Assembly: GCA_018268915.1 (NCBI GenBank)
Contig: JAFDVQ010000011.1
Coordinates: 293,792 to 357,791 of the forward strand
Length of the DNA: 64,000 nt
Reading direction: 5' to 3'
From: Acidobacteriota bacterium
GTDB taxonomy: Bacteria; Acidobacteriota; Terriglobia; Terriglobales; Acidobacteriaceae
The position numbers and the translations under genes are program-made. This document shows positions 1 through 8,289 of this stretch, piece after piece (position 1 is the first letter of the stretch; each line of letters begins with the position of its first letter). A model generated the notes under the pieces. That model was not told where the DNA came from. It made no database searches and worked only from the letters and a program-made list of their open reading frames with translations.

Positions 1-234
1 ATCATGATCGAGATTGAAAACCAGAATGGTCCCATCGCCGCGAAGACAATCCCCTTGCTCTTCGAGCCATTCTTCACCACGAAATCAAGCGGCACGGGAC
101 TAGGTATGGGAATTGCACGCAACATTGCGATGGCGCATGGAGGGGATATCGTGCTCGCGCAAAACGACTCGAACGTGATCCGCTTTGTACTTTCACTTCC
201 AGCAAGAGCGGAGAGAAGGGAAGACCTGGCTTGA
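1..234 (+). CDS. Sensor histidine kinase, C-terminal end (partial)
   Basis: The reading frame is open from the first base, so this is the tail of a gene that begins before the window. The 77 visible residues are the end of a HATPase_c domain: an FEPFFTTK segment, then the G2 box GTGLGMGIA and the closing HGGDI. The expected G1 box (DxGxG) is replaced by ENQNGPI, so ATP binding may be atypical, although an asparagine or glutamate here is seen in some kinases. The stop overlaps the TTG start of the next gene by 4 bp, so the two are very probably a two-component pair. It would autophosphorylate a histidine upstream of the window and pass phosphate to the response regulator. Confidence 0.85.
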   Translation: MMIEIENQNGPIAAKTIPLLFEPFFTTKSSGTGLGMGIARNIAMAHGGDIVLAQNDSNVIRFVLSLPARAERREDLA

Positions 235-1616
235 GCAGAATTCTTATTGTCGATGACGAGATCAACATGCGCCGAATCTTGGCGGCGAATCTGAAATCGG
301 ATCGGCATTCGGTTGTTGAAGCGTCTGGTGTCGCCGAGGCTACGGCCCAGCTGGCCACGGATCGCTTCGACGCCGTTATCACGGACCAGAAGATGCCCGA
401 CGGGGAGGGCCTCGACTTACTCGCGCGTGCCAAAGAGATCGATCCCGCAGTGGCGGTTGTCCTGCTTACGGCGTTTGCCACTGTCGAATTGGCGGTCGAG
501 AGCATGCGCCAGGGAGCATTCGACTTCATTACCAAGCCGTTTCAGCCGGATGTGGTGCGGGCTACCGCGCGAAGGGCCTGCGAACACACGCAGCTTCTGC
601 GCGAGAATGGGCTGCTGCGGCTGACGGTCGACCGGCTCGAAGGCAGCGGAGAGATTTTTGGTGTGAGTCAGGCAATTCTCGCGGTCCGGCAGATGATCGC
701 CCGCGTTGCACCGACGAATGCCACGGTTCTTATTACTGGAGAAACGGGAACGGGCAAGGAGCTGGTTGCTCGCGCTATACACAAGAGTAGTCCACGCGCA
801 TTGAAGCCTTTCGTCGCCGTGAATTGCGCCGCATTTACTGAAACACTGCTTGAAAGCGAGCTCTTCGGTCACGAGAAAGGCGCGTTTACCGGCGCCGACA
901 GGCTGCGACAGGGATTGTTTGAAGCGGCTCATGAAGGGACCTTGTTCCTGGATGAAGCGGGGGAGATGTCGGGTTCAACGCAGGCCAAGCTACTCCGCGT
1001 GCTCGCGGAAGGAAAAATTTTGCGGGTTGGCTCAACCAAGCCGCGCGATGTGGATGTGCGGGTGGTGGCAGCTACGCACCGCAACCTGGAGGAGCGCGTG
1101 AAGGAGGGGACATTCCGCCAGGATCTCTATTACCGTCTTGCCGTTGTTCCCATCCATCTTGCGCCTCTGCGGGAGAGAGCTGCGGATATTCCCGGCCTTT
1201 GCGAATTGTTTTGCCGCCAGGTTTCGCAGGAACTGAAGGTTCCGGTTCGCTCCATCCAGCCGGCAGCAATCGAGAAGCTTCAGCGCTACGAGTTTCCGGG
1301 CAACATTCGTGAGCTGAGGAATCTCATCGAGCGCGCGCTGATCCTTTCCTCAGGTGCGGAACTTGCAGCGGTAGATTTTCCGCTTGGGACATCTACGAGC
1401 CTGTCGCCCAGTGCAGGCTCAAGCATGGATTGGATTCAGACCTTGCCGGAGTCCGTCTCTCTGCGCAGCCTGCTGGAAGACGTGGAAAAGAGCCTGATCA
1501 GCCGGGCACTGCAGTCGTCAGAAGGCGTCCAGGCTGAGGCGGCGCGTCGACTGCAGCTTTCGCGGAGCGACCTCTCCTACAAACTGAGCAAGTTCGGTCT
1601 CAAGACACCGGACTAG
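231..1616 (+). CDS. Sigma-54-dependent response regulator, NtrC family
   Basis: This is a 461-residue bacterial enhancer-binding protein. Residues 1-115 form a receiver domain with the acidic pocket VDDE, phospho-acceptor D52 (ITDQKMP) and K102 (TKPF). The AAA+ domain has Walker A GETGTGKE at 170-177, the sigma-54 contact motif GAFTGA at 217-222 and Walker B GTLFLDEA at about 236-243. A Fis-type helix-turn-helix ends the protein (AARRLQLSRSDLSYKL). The start is TTG, preceded by AAGGGAAG and overlapping the kinase stop by 4 bp, which implies translational coupling. It should activate sigma-54 promoters when phosphorylated; its targets are not evident in the window. Confidence 0.95.
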   Translation: MSRILIVDDEINMRRILAANLKSDRHSVVEASGVAEATAQLATDRFDAVITDQKMPDGEGLDLLARAKEIDPAVAVVLLTAFATVELAVESMRQGAFDFITKPFQPDVVRATARRACEHTQLLRENGLLRLTVDRLEGSGEIFGVSQAILAVRQMIARVAPTNATVLITGETGTGKELVARAIHKSSPRALKPFVAVNCAAFTETLLESELFGHEKGAFTGADRLRQGLFEAAHEGTLFLDEAGEMSGSTQAKLLRVLAEGKILRVGSTKPRDVDVRVVAATHRNLEERVKEGTFRQDLYYRLAVVPIHLAPLRERAADIPGLCELFCRQVSQELKVPVRSIQPAAIEKLQRYEFPGNIRELRNLIERALILSSGAELAAVDFPLGTSTSLSPSAGSSMDWIQTLPESVSLRSLLEDVEKSLISRALQSSEGVQAEAARRLQLSRSDLSYKLSKFGLKTPD

Positions 1617-1888
1617 TTCAGCGTCGTAAGGAAAGGAAACCCCGTGGTCTGGTTCGTTGCCTTGCGAGCGTCGAAGTAGCGCAGTGCGTCTCCCTCGTCT
1701 TCGTAAATCTGGTCTTCGAATCCCTTCCACTCGATCTGCTGAGCGGAGGCCGACCACGCAGCGTGAATTTCGCGGACGAGGTAGCGGTGCTCTTCAGTGC
1801 CTCCGAGATCTACAAGTCTGAGTTCGACCAGCTCATGATCCCGGAGCGGGGAATGGGGCGAATTGGTGTTCCAGAGGATCTCAGTCAT
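1613..1888 (-). CDS. Small hypothetical protein
   Basis: A 91-residue acidic protein (MTEILWNTN...) with no recognised domain, convergent with the response regulator and overlapping its stop by 4 bp. I chose the ATG at 1888 because AGGA lies about 8 bases upstream; a longer version starting at a GTG at 1936 has no ribosome binding site. The middle (GTEEHRYLVREIHAAW) and end (DEGDALRYFDARK) look like ordinary folded protein, not noise. No function can be assigned. Confidence 0.5.
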   Translation of the reverse strand: MTEILWNTNSPHSPLRDHELVELRLVDLGGTEEHRYLVREIHAAWSASAQQIEWKGFEDQIYEDEGDALRYFDARKATNQTTGFPFLTTLN

Positions 1889-2019
1889 GGCACTATCCTG
1901 CGCCGATTTGTCGGGTCTGGATGTGAGCCAGCTCACTTAATCGCGAATAATGAAATGTTGGGGGGGGGCGCCGCAATCAGGCTGGGTTGACTGTGTGCAA
2001 GACGAGCGGAGTCAACCTA

Positions 2020-2841
2020 TTAGCCTTGTTTAGGAAATAAGAACTTCAACATCGAAGCGACCCGTGTCGACCAGCTGGCCTCGTCGTGGGTGCCACCCTC
2101 GACCTTTTCGAAGTGGAAGTTCTCGCCTGGTTTCCAGCCGTTGGCTTTCAGCCGACGGGCGAGATGCTCGACGTCCCGCAGGGCCTTCTGACCTTCGCGA
2201 TCGCCGACATCGAGCCAGATTCTCGGTCGCTCCCAAACCTGAGGCGCGTGCTCGTTCAGATATCCGAGGATGCTTTTGTGGTTCCACCAAACGCTCGGCG
2301 ACATCACGGCCAGCTTGCCAAATATCGCAGGGTATCGCAGACCGAGGTAGAGAGTGACGAGGCCTCCAAGGGATGATCCGCCGAGACCTGTGTGCTCTCG
2401 ACCGTTGTGGACTCGATAGTGTTGCGCGACCCAGGGCATGAGTTCCTGCGTGATCAACCTGCCGTACGAGTCGGCTTCACCGCCGCCCATCTGCCAGTTG
2501 TATTCGTGGGTGTACTCCGCAAGCCTGCGGTCGCCGGTGTTGTAAATTCCGACGATCACAAGCGGCTCTACCTGGCCGCTTTCAATCGCCTCGTCTGCGT
2601 GTTCACGGACCTGCCAAGTGCGGTCCGGTACGAAGGACGTGCGGCCATCGAAGAGGTTCTGACCATCATGCAAATAGAGAACCGGGTAGGTTCTTTCGAT
2701 CTCTTCTTCATATCGCGGCGGTACATAAACAATTACATCGCGATCGCTTGGCAAAAATTGACTTCTAAATGATTTATGAAGATGGACTCGTGGGTGTGGC
2801 GGAACGTAGTTGGGCGTCTCCAAAGCGGATTGCTCTGGCAT
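2020..2841 (-). CDS. Alpha/beta-hydrolase esterase (enterochelin-esterase-like)
   Basis: A protein of about 273 residues of the Esterase (PF00756) family. Visible hallmarks are VLYLHDGQNLF near the start, the nucleophile elbow GGSSLGG, a strand with WLDVGD supplying the probable catalytic Asp, and GGTHDEASW with the catalytic His. No signal peptide is obvious, so it is probably cytoplasmic. Substrate is unknown; relatives hydrolyse siderophore esters, acetyl esters or S-formylglutathione. I prefer ATG at 2841 (GAAGAAG just upstream); a TTG at 2868 would add nine residues. It is divergent from another esterase at 2962, which suggests a shared control region. Confidence 0.85.
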   Translation of the reverse strand: MPEQSALETPNYVPPHPRVHLHKSFRSQFLPSDRDVIVYVPPRYEEEIERTYPVLYLHDGQNLFDGRTSFVPDRTWQVREHADEAIESGQVEPLVIVGIYNTGDRRLAEYTHEYNWQMGGGEADSYGRLITQELMPWVAQHYRVHNGREHTGLGGSSLGGLVTLYLGLRYPAIFGKLAVMSPSVWWNHKSILGYLNEHAPQVWERPRIWLDVGDREGQKALRDVEHLARRLKANGWKPGENFHFEKVEGGTHDEASWSTRVASMLKFLFPKQG

Positions 2842-2961
2842 GACTTCTTCATTTGGATCCAGATTCAACGCCGGCGTTTCCCCTGATCTGTGATCTACGT
2901 CCTGTTACAGTATCAGCTATCTGCCGCGACCTACATCGACTCTCCAGGAGCCAACTTCCGC

Positions 2962-3672
2962 ATGAATCGCGAGTACCACAAGTGGTATTCCACCCGGCTT
3001 GGCCGGGAGATGGAACTGCTAATCTTCGGCCACTCAGGCCTTCCAGTGTTGGTTTTTCCAACTTCCGGCGGACGCTTCTTCGAGTTTGAAGACCGGCAGA
3101 TGATCAGCGCTGTCGGTGACAGAATTGAACGCGGCGATCTGCAATTCTTCTGTGTGGATTCCGTGGATATGGAGAGCTGGTATAACCGCAACGTCCCTCC
3201 GCGCTGGAAAATTGCCCGCCACGTCCAATATGAGGACTACCTCATTCACGAAGTCATTCCTCTGATTCGCAAAAAGAACTGGGACTCGCACCTGGTCGCC
3301 CTGGGGTGCAGCTTTGGCGGATATCACGCAACCAACATCGCTCTGCGTCACCCAGACATTTTTTCTGGCCTGCTGACGATGTCGGGTGCGTTCGACCTCA
3401 GCAACTTTCTTGGCGGCTACTACGACCAGGATTGCTACTTCAACCTGCCGACTCACTATTTACCGAATCTCGCTGATTCCTGGTTCTTTGACCACTACAG
3501 TCGCAACGCTTACATCCTCTGCACCGGCTGGGATGATCAGTGCCTTACGCAGAATCAACACCTGGACCGGATCATGAGTTCCAAGGGCATTCCGCACAAG
3601 CTTTATACCTGGGACACCTGGAACTCGCATGATTGGCCTACATGGCAAAAGATGATTCAGGAATACTTGTGA
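2962..3672 (+). CDS. Esterase family protein (alpha/beta hydrolase)
   Basis: A 236-residue esterase. It shows a strand VLVFPTSGG, the nucleophile elbow GCSFGGYH and a late NSHDW with the likely catalytic His. The sequence (MNREYHKWYS start, LRHPDIFSGLLTMSGAFD after the elbow) resembles a family of acidobacterial and bacterial esterases related to PF00756. The start at 2962 is preceded by CAGGAG with an 11-base gap; the frame stays open further upstream without another binding site. It diverges from the esterase at 2020-2841; their joint substrate cannot be read from the sequence. Confidence 0.8.
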   Translation: MNREYHKWYSTRLGREMELLIFGHSGLPVLVFPTSGGRFFEFEDRQMISAVGDRIERGDLQFFCVDSVDMESWYNRNVPPRWKIARHVQYEDYLIHEVIPLIRKKNWDSHLVALGCSFGGYHATNIALRHPDIFSGLLTMSGAFDLSNFLGGYYDQDCYFNLPTHYLPNLADSWFFDHYSRNAYILCTGWDDQCLTQNQHLDRIMSSKGIPHKLYTWDTWNSHDWPTWQKMIQEYL

Positions 3673-3673
3673 G

Positions 3674-3696
3674 GCTTTAGCGGAAACGACTAAAGC
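3674..3696. terminator. Stem-loop between convergent genes
   Basis: GCTTTAG (3674-3680) and CTAAAGC (3690-3696) form a perfect 7-bp stem around a 9-base loop, immediately after the esterase stop and overlapping the stop of the small minus-strand ORF. There is no good T-run, so it may be a transcript-end stabiliser and not an intrinsic terminator. Confidence 0.4.
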
Positions 3697-3836
3697 TCTG
3701 GACTGAAGATCACCTTGAGCACGAAGATCCAGCCCTCACGGGCGATGCCGTAGATGCACCCCACGACTGCCAGGACCATGAGGACTATCCGCAGCCACTT
3801 GGGTAGCTTATCGAAGGCTGTCGAAATGACTCCCAT
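3690..3836 (-). CDS. Small single-pass membrane protein (48 aa)
   Basis: A 48-codon ORF starts MGVISTAFDKLPKW and continues with one hydrophobic helix (about residues 14-33, LRIVLMVLAVVGCIYGI) and a short hydrophobic tail ending FSPEL. The layout of an amphipathic start, a positive patch and one transmembrane segment is typical of genuine bacterial small proteins. No strong ribosome binding site is visible, so confidence is moderate. It lies convergently behind the esterase, with its stop inside the stem-loop. Function unknown. Confidence 0.4.
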   Translation of the reverse strand: MGVISTAFDKLPKWLRIVLMVLAVVGCIYGIAREGWIFVLKVIFSPEL

Positions 3837-4002
3837 AGTTGAGCAATGTTCTCATGTGGAGAACTGCACTTCAATCGAAGCCGATTTCTCGACGAGGTTA
3901 AATACCTTCGTCGTACCCAATCATTAACTTGCTCAGGGGACCTGCTCCAAGTAGAACTGTACTGACAGCTGGAAACCCACGAGTTGCAGACTGTTCTTCC
4001 CC

Positions 4003-4485
4003 ATGAGCGAACTGAATCCTTATGCAAAGTTCCTGGATGGTCGTCCGCTTGAGAGCATCCTTGGCAGTACCTCACACGAGATTGCAAACAAGCTTCAGAT
4101 GGTCGGTCCCGAACGGACGACCGATTCACCTTCGCCGGGCAAGTGGTCGCCGGCGGAGATCGTCTGTCATCTAGCCGATTGCGAGGTGGCCTTCGCCTTT
4201 CGTCTGCGCCAGACACTTGCCGAGGATCATCATGTTCTTCAGCCCTTCGATCAGGACAAGTGGGCTGCACCTTACAGGAGCTTTTCCGCAAAGGATGCTC
4301 TGGCTGCATTCACTGGTCTGCGCAACTGGAATCTGCTGCTGATCAAGAGCGCTCTGCCCGCCTCGGCGTCCAAGCCCGTCACGCATCCGGAGCGCGGCCC
4401 GATGACGTTTCAGACAATTGTCGAAACCATGGCAGGCCACGACCTCAACCACCTCGCTCAGCTCAAACGGATCGCGACTGGCTGA
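4003..4485 (+). CDS. DinB-family (DinB_2) metal-binding protein
   Basis: A 160-residue four-helix-bundle protein of the DinB/YfiT superfamily. The metal triad is visible as H56 (CHLAD) and H146 with H150 (GHDLNHLAQL). The segment SPGKWSPAEIVCHLADCE is typical of the DinB_2 subfamily. Members include bacillithiol- or mycothiol-dependent transferases and many damage-inducible proteins of unknown activity, so only family membership is claimed. It is probably cytoplasmic. Confidence 0.85.
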   Translation: MSELNPYAKFLDGRPLESILGSTSHEIANKLQMVGPERTTDSPSPGKWSPAEIVCHLADCEVAFAFRLRQTLAEDHHVLQPFDQDKWAAPYRSFSAKDALAAFTGLRNWNLLLIKSALPASASKPVTHPERGPMTFQTIVETMAGHDLNHLAQLKRIATG

Positions 4486-4522
4486 TGGATTCCAGAGGCG
4501 AGGCGGAATTGCTCTCTGAAGG

Positions 4523-5077
4523 TCAACGCCGCCGCGCGATGTCGCAAAGCATGTCGGAGTGGATGTTGAGGCCGATATTCGTCAGGTTGTAGAAGTGCTC
4601 ACTGGCTACCAGCCAGACAATCTCGCAGATCGCCCGCTCGGAGAAGTGCTTCCGCATGCGTGCGAATGTCTCCGGCGCGACTTTCCTGTCGCGGGTCAGC
4701 TCAGTGACGTAGTCCAGAGCGGCACGCTCGGCCTCGCTGAATAATGGGCTAGATCGGTATTCCGGAAGAGCGTCAAATTTCGCTTCGTTCATCTGAGCCT
4801 TGACCACAAACATGCGGCCAATATCCATGCAGAACTCGCAGATGTTGATGTGAGCCACCTGCTCGCGGACGAGCATGGCCGTCTCCTGCGACAATTCGAG
4901 CTTCTTGTCGAGCTTTGCAATCTTGCCGACGAACATTCCGAATGCAGCCGGCATTCGGGCATAGACGACCTTGATCGGAGTGGGGACCTTACCAAACTGG
5001 CGCTTTGCCATTGCGTAGGCTATCCGCATTACGGCTCCGGCCGGATTCTCGATGGGCGATAGAAACGTTGTATCCAT
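4523..5077 (-). CDS. Carboxymuconolactone decarboxylase / AhpD-like protein
   Basis: A 184-residue all-helical protein of the CMD/AhpD superfamily. The characteristic core is REQVAHINICEFCMDIGR, with the CxxC pair (CEFC) near residue 80. The usual His three residues after the second Cys is absent, so peroxidase activity of the AhpD type is uncertain. The ATG is preceded by GTGAGG at 8 bases. It converges on the DinB-like gene. A role in peroxide or alkylhydroperoxide handling is possible from the family only. Confidence 0.8.
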   Translation of the reverse strand: MDTTFLSPIENPAGAVMRIAYAMAKRQFGKVPTPIKVVYARMPAAFGMFVGKIAKLDKKLELSQETAMLVREQVAHINICEFCMDIGRMFVVKAQMNEAKFDALPEYRSSPLFSEAERAALDYVTELTRDRKVAPETFARMRKHFSERAICEIVWLVASEHFYNLTNIGLNIHSDMLCDIARRR

Positions 5078-5359
5078 GGTGCAACCTCACTGGGCTCGGC
5101 GGGGATTTTGCCACGGCCGTCAACAAATTGACGTGCGCCAACCTCCACTTGTGACAAATTTCGAGGTGGAAGCCGAAAAACCGCAATTGGCCTGCAAGGT
5201 TTCCGAATCTCCCCGTTCTATGTATAGCTTGGGTCCGGCCAGGAACCTTTTTGGTTGAGCCGGGGTCCAACGCAATAGCGCTTCAAAGATTGCAGTCTCC
5301 AACTGTGTCTGCAGTAGAGTCAGAGCCGCATGTGATCGGCTCGGACTGTAGGAGGATCG

Positions 5360-7831
5360 ATGCGTCTCTGGGTCACCGCTTTTTGTCTCACTTTCGGCGC
5401 CCTCAATTTCCAGGCTCAACCCACCAAATCTTCGCGGACCACTGGCAAGGAACAGCAGGCTCCACCGAAGACCTCGGTGATGGAGCAACCCACAGCTCAG
5501 CGTGGACCGAAGGATCTGCCGGTCCGCAAGGTAGTGCTCTACAAGAACGGAGTCGGCTACTTCGAGCACGCGGGCTCTGTGAGCGGGAATCAGCGCGTCA
5601 CGATTGACTTCACGTCGCCGCAGCTGAACGACGTGCTGCAAACGCTCACAGTCCTCGATGAGGGCGGCGGCCGAATCGCCGGGGTGAACTACAACTCCAC
5701 CACGCCGCTGGCCGAACAGCTCAAGACGCTTTCGCTGGGAATGACCGAGGATCCGACATCGACGGAACTTTTCAGTGCGCTTCGAGGACAGCGCGTCGAC
5801 GTGAACGGGGCACCTGGCGGACCCATCTCCGGCCGCCTGATGTCGATCGAGACACGAGAGGAGAAGGTCGGCTCGGACGACAGTCCACCCTCCGTTCAAA
5901 AGTTCTATCTCACGGTCGTAGCCAGCTCAGGCGCGGTTCGCGTGGTCGAACTCACGCCTACGCTCAGCGTTCGGCCTACCGACTCGAATCTTCAAGGCCA
6001 GCTTGATCGCTATCTTGAGCTGCTTTCAACCACGCACTCTACGGGGTTGCGGCATCTCACGCTGGACGCGCTTGGTTCAGGGGCGCGAGAGCTTCGCGTC
6101 AGCTACATCAGCGAAGTGCCGGTGTGGAAAGCGACTTACCGGATGGTGTTTCCCCGGGCGGCTAATGGAAATGCGACAGTCCAGGGATGGGCCGTTGTCG
6201 ACAACACGGTTGGGGCTGACTGGGACAACGTACAGCTTTCTCTGGTGGCGGGCACTCCGCAAAGCTTCATCCAACCGCTCTCGCAACCGCTCTACACGCG
6301 GCGAGCCGAGATTCCCATTGCGACTGCGGCACAGACAACGCCGCAAACACATCAGGCGGCAGAGAACACTGGCGGTGCCGGATCGATTTCAGGGACAGTG
6401 ACGGACGTCAGCGGCGCAGTGGTGGCGAATGCGACGGTTACGGCTACGGCTGTCGGGAGCAATGCTTCGGTCAATGGCACGACTTCTGCTGAAGGAGAGT
6501 TCACTCTGGGGTCATTGGCAGGGGGGCGCTACACTCTGACTGTCACTGCGCCTGGTTTCCAGCGATATGTTCAGCGCAACATCGCGGTGAATGGCGAGAG
6601 ATCGGTTGATGTCCAACTCAGTGTTGGGTCTGTCTCTCAAACCGTGGAAGTCTCAGCTGACGAGGCTGCAATCGGTGGGCCTCAAGCCTTCGCGAAAGCC
6701 CGCGCTCCTGCACTCATGGCCAACCGGAACATGGCGGCGCTGCACGGCGGTATAGGCATCGGCTCCGGCGGCGCAATCGGCTCGGGCCTGGGCGTCGGTT
6801 ATGGCGGCGGTGTCTTCCGTGCAACCGATGCGGTTAAGGAGGGCGACATTTCCACGTCCGCCTTCGATGACTTCTTTGAGTACTCGCTTTTGCAGCCAGT
6901 GACGATTCACAAGAACGAATCCGCGATGGTTCCGATTTTGCAGCAGGATATGCCCGCTGAGCACGTAACGCTCTGGAGCCGCAGCAACCCTCGTCCGCTG
7001 CGCGCGGTGTGGCTGGAGAACAAATCGAAGCTCACGCTGGACTCCGGAAGCTTTTCAATCTTTGAGAGCGGGGAATTTGCGGGCGAAGGGTTGCTGGATC
7101 CGATTCATCCGGGCGAACGCCGATTGCTCAGCTACGCCGCCGATCAGGCTGTCCGCGTCAAAATCACGGGTGAGCACTCGCGCCGCACGCTTCATCATCT
7201 TCAGATCCGCAAAGGACTGGTGATCGAGAACTACATGGATGTCGCGTCGATGACCTATTCAGCAAACAACACGGGCGACGAAGATCGCGTTGTGCTGGTC
7301 GAGCACCCGCGGCACACCAACGGTTGGTCGCTCGAAGACGGTGTGAAGGCCGACGACACGACGCCGGATCTTTACCGCTTCCGCATTCCCGTGAAGCCAC
7401 ACTCGACCGAGAAGCTTGAAGTGAACGAGAAGGGTCCTGAGTATACGACGGTCACGATCGACCCCAGCCAGAACACCAATGCCTATCTGCTCGAGCTCGT
7501 GAAGCGAGTGCCGGAAGCTGAAGCACAGCTCAAGCCCGTCCTCGAAGCGCAGGGCAAGCTTGCCGACCTGGATCAGGCCATCGCCGAATCGAGGCAACAG
7601 GAGCAAACCGCCGCAGCCGACGAGGCCCGCTGCCGCGACAACCTGACAGCCCTTAAAGGCAATGAGGCCGCGCGCCGCTTCGTCGATGAGCTGAATCACG
7701 CAGAAGACTTGCTTCAGTCCACTCGGAAACGCACTGCGGACCTGGAGCAGCAGAAGAATACTGCCGTTGAGCATCTCCGCGAGGCGATCAACGCCTTGAA
7801 TTACGATTGGGACGCCAAGGTAGTCCAGTAG
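5360..7831 (+). CDS. Secreted DUF4139 protein with an inserted carboxypeptidase-regulatory-like domain
   Basis: An 823-residue protein with a signal peptide (MRLWVTAFCLTFGALNFQAQ) and a strong GGAGG binding site. Residues 54-300 match the front of the DUF4139 family: KVVLYKNGVGYFEHAG, then the strands VSYISEVPVWKATYRM and WAVVDNTVGADWDNVQLSLVAG. The family core resumes at about 500 with FDDFFEYSLLQPVTI. Between them, residues 341-430 form a CarboxypepD_reg/CnaB-like beta-sandwich (SISGTVTDVSGAVVANATVT ... PGFQRYVQRNI), the module usual at the front of acidobacterial TonB-dependent transporters, followed by a Gly-rich linker (465-485). The C-terminus (720-823) is Glu/Gln/Ala-rich and probably coiled coil. 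Probably periplasmic or surface-exposed; function unknown. Confidence 0.85.
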   Translation: MRLWVTAFCLTFGALNFQAQPTKSSRTTGKEQQAPPKTSVMEQPTAQRGPKDLPVRKVVLYKNGVGYFEHAGSVSGNQRVTIDFTSPQLNDVLQTLTVLDEGGGRIAGVNYNSTTPLAEQLKTLSLGMTEDPTSTELFSALRGQRVDVNGAPGGPISGRLMSIETREEKVGSDDSPPSVQKFYLTVVASSGAVRVVELTPTLSVRPTDSNLQGQLDRYLELLSTTHSTGLRHLTLDALGSGARELRVSYISEVPVWKATYRMVFPRAANGNATVQGWAVVDNTVGADWDNVQLSLVAGTPQSFIQPLSQPLYTRRAEIPIATAAQTTPQTHQAAENTGGAGSISGTVTDVSGAVVANATVTATAVGSNASVNGTTSAEGEFTLGSLAGGRYTLTVTAPGFQRYVQRNIAVNGERSVDVQLSVGSVSQTVEVSADEAAIGGPQAFAKARAPALMANRNMAALHGGIGIGSGGAIGSGLGVGYGGGVFRATDAVKEGDISTSAFDDFFEYSLLQPVTIHKNESAMVPILQQDMPAEHVTLWSRSNPRPLRAVWLENKSKLTLDSGSFSIFESGEFAGEGLLDPIHPGERRLLSYAADQAVRVKITGEHSRRTLHHLQIRKGLVIENYMDVASMTYSANNTGDEDRVVLVEHPRHTNGWSLEDGVKADDTTPDLYRFRIPVKPHSTEKLEVNEKGPEYTTVTIDPSQNTNAYLLELVKRVPEAEAQLKPVLEAQGKLADLDQAIAESRQQEQTAAADEARCRDNLTALKGNEAARRFVDELNHAEDLLQSTRKRTADLEQQKNTAVEHLREAINALNYDWDAKVVQ

Positions 7832-7881
7832 CCTGAGGCCGAATTCCCAGGTCCCGAAGCCGAGATCTGGGAATTCAGGCT
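7830..7881. terminator. Strong inverted repeat, probable bidirectional terminator
   Basis: GAATTCCCAG (7841-7850) and CTGGGAATTC (7867-7876) are perfect complements. The outer arms AGCCTGA (7830-7836) and TCAGGCT (7875-7881) extend the stem on one side past a GGCC bulge. T-rich sequence follows on the plus strand. It lies between the DUF4139 gene and the convergent small ORF ending at 7886. Confidence 0.7.
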
Positions 7882-7885
7882 GAGA

Positions 7886-8050
7886 CTACTTTTCCCGTTT
7901 TTCCTTTGTCGTTTTTTGTTCCGGCTCCGCCTGATGCCGTTTCCGGTGATGCGCGAGAGCTTTCGCAATCTCTTCCTGCGTCAACTTGCTGTGATCTTCG
8001 TTGTGCAGAACGTCTTTAGCGATTTCCGCATCCGAAATGTTCGGTTCCAT
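7886..8050 (-). CDS. Small charged helical protein (54 aa)
   Basis: A 54-residue ORF with an excellent ribosome binding site (GAGGAGG, 7-8 bases before ATG). The sequence starts MEPNISDAEIAKDVL and ends in a highly basic, lysine-rich tail (QKTTKEKREK). TQEEIAKALAHHRKRH is predicted to form an amphipathic helix. Its stop lies directly beside the 7830-7881 stem-loop, as expected for a real gene end. No family is recognised; the basic tail could suit nucleic-acid or membrane-surface binding, but that is a guess. Confidence 0.6.
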   Translation of the reverse strand: MEPNISDAEIAKDVLHNEDHSKLTQEEIAKALAHHRKRHQAEPEQKTTKEKREK

Positions 8051-8289
8051 TCAAGTACCTCCTCGCGATCAGCGGAAGGCTGTCTCAAACTGCTTTCGGC
8101 TCGAGGCAAAACTCCGCCGATCCTGTTGCATGTGGATCCGTCCGATTTCCAAGCGTTCTTTCAGAGTCGGAGAATCGGCCAGATCGAGACCGACCGAATT
8201 CCGGCGACTTCACCCGTAGCATAGCCCCGATCAAAGGGCGAGCGCCAGCGCGACCGCCGAAAGGCACAAAAAACACAATGGGCTGAAGG

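Noticed and set aside
8085..8276. 63-codon minus-strand frame upstream of the 54-aa gene
   Set aside because: No ribosome binding site for any start and random-looking composition.
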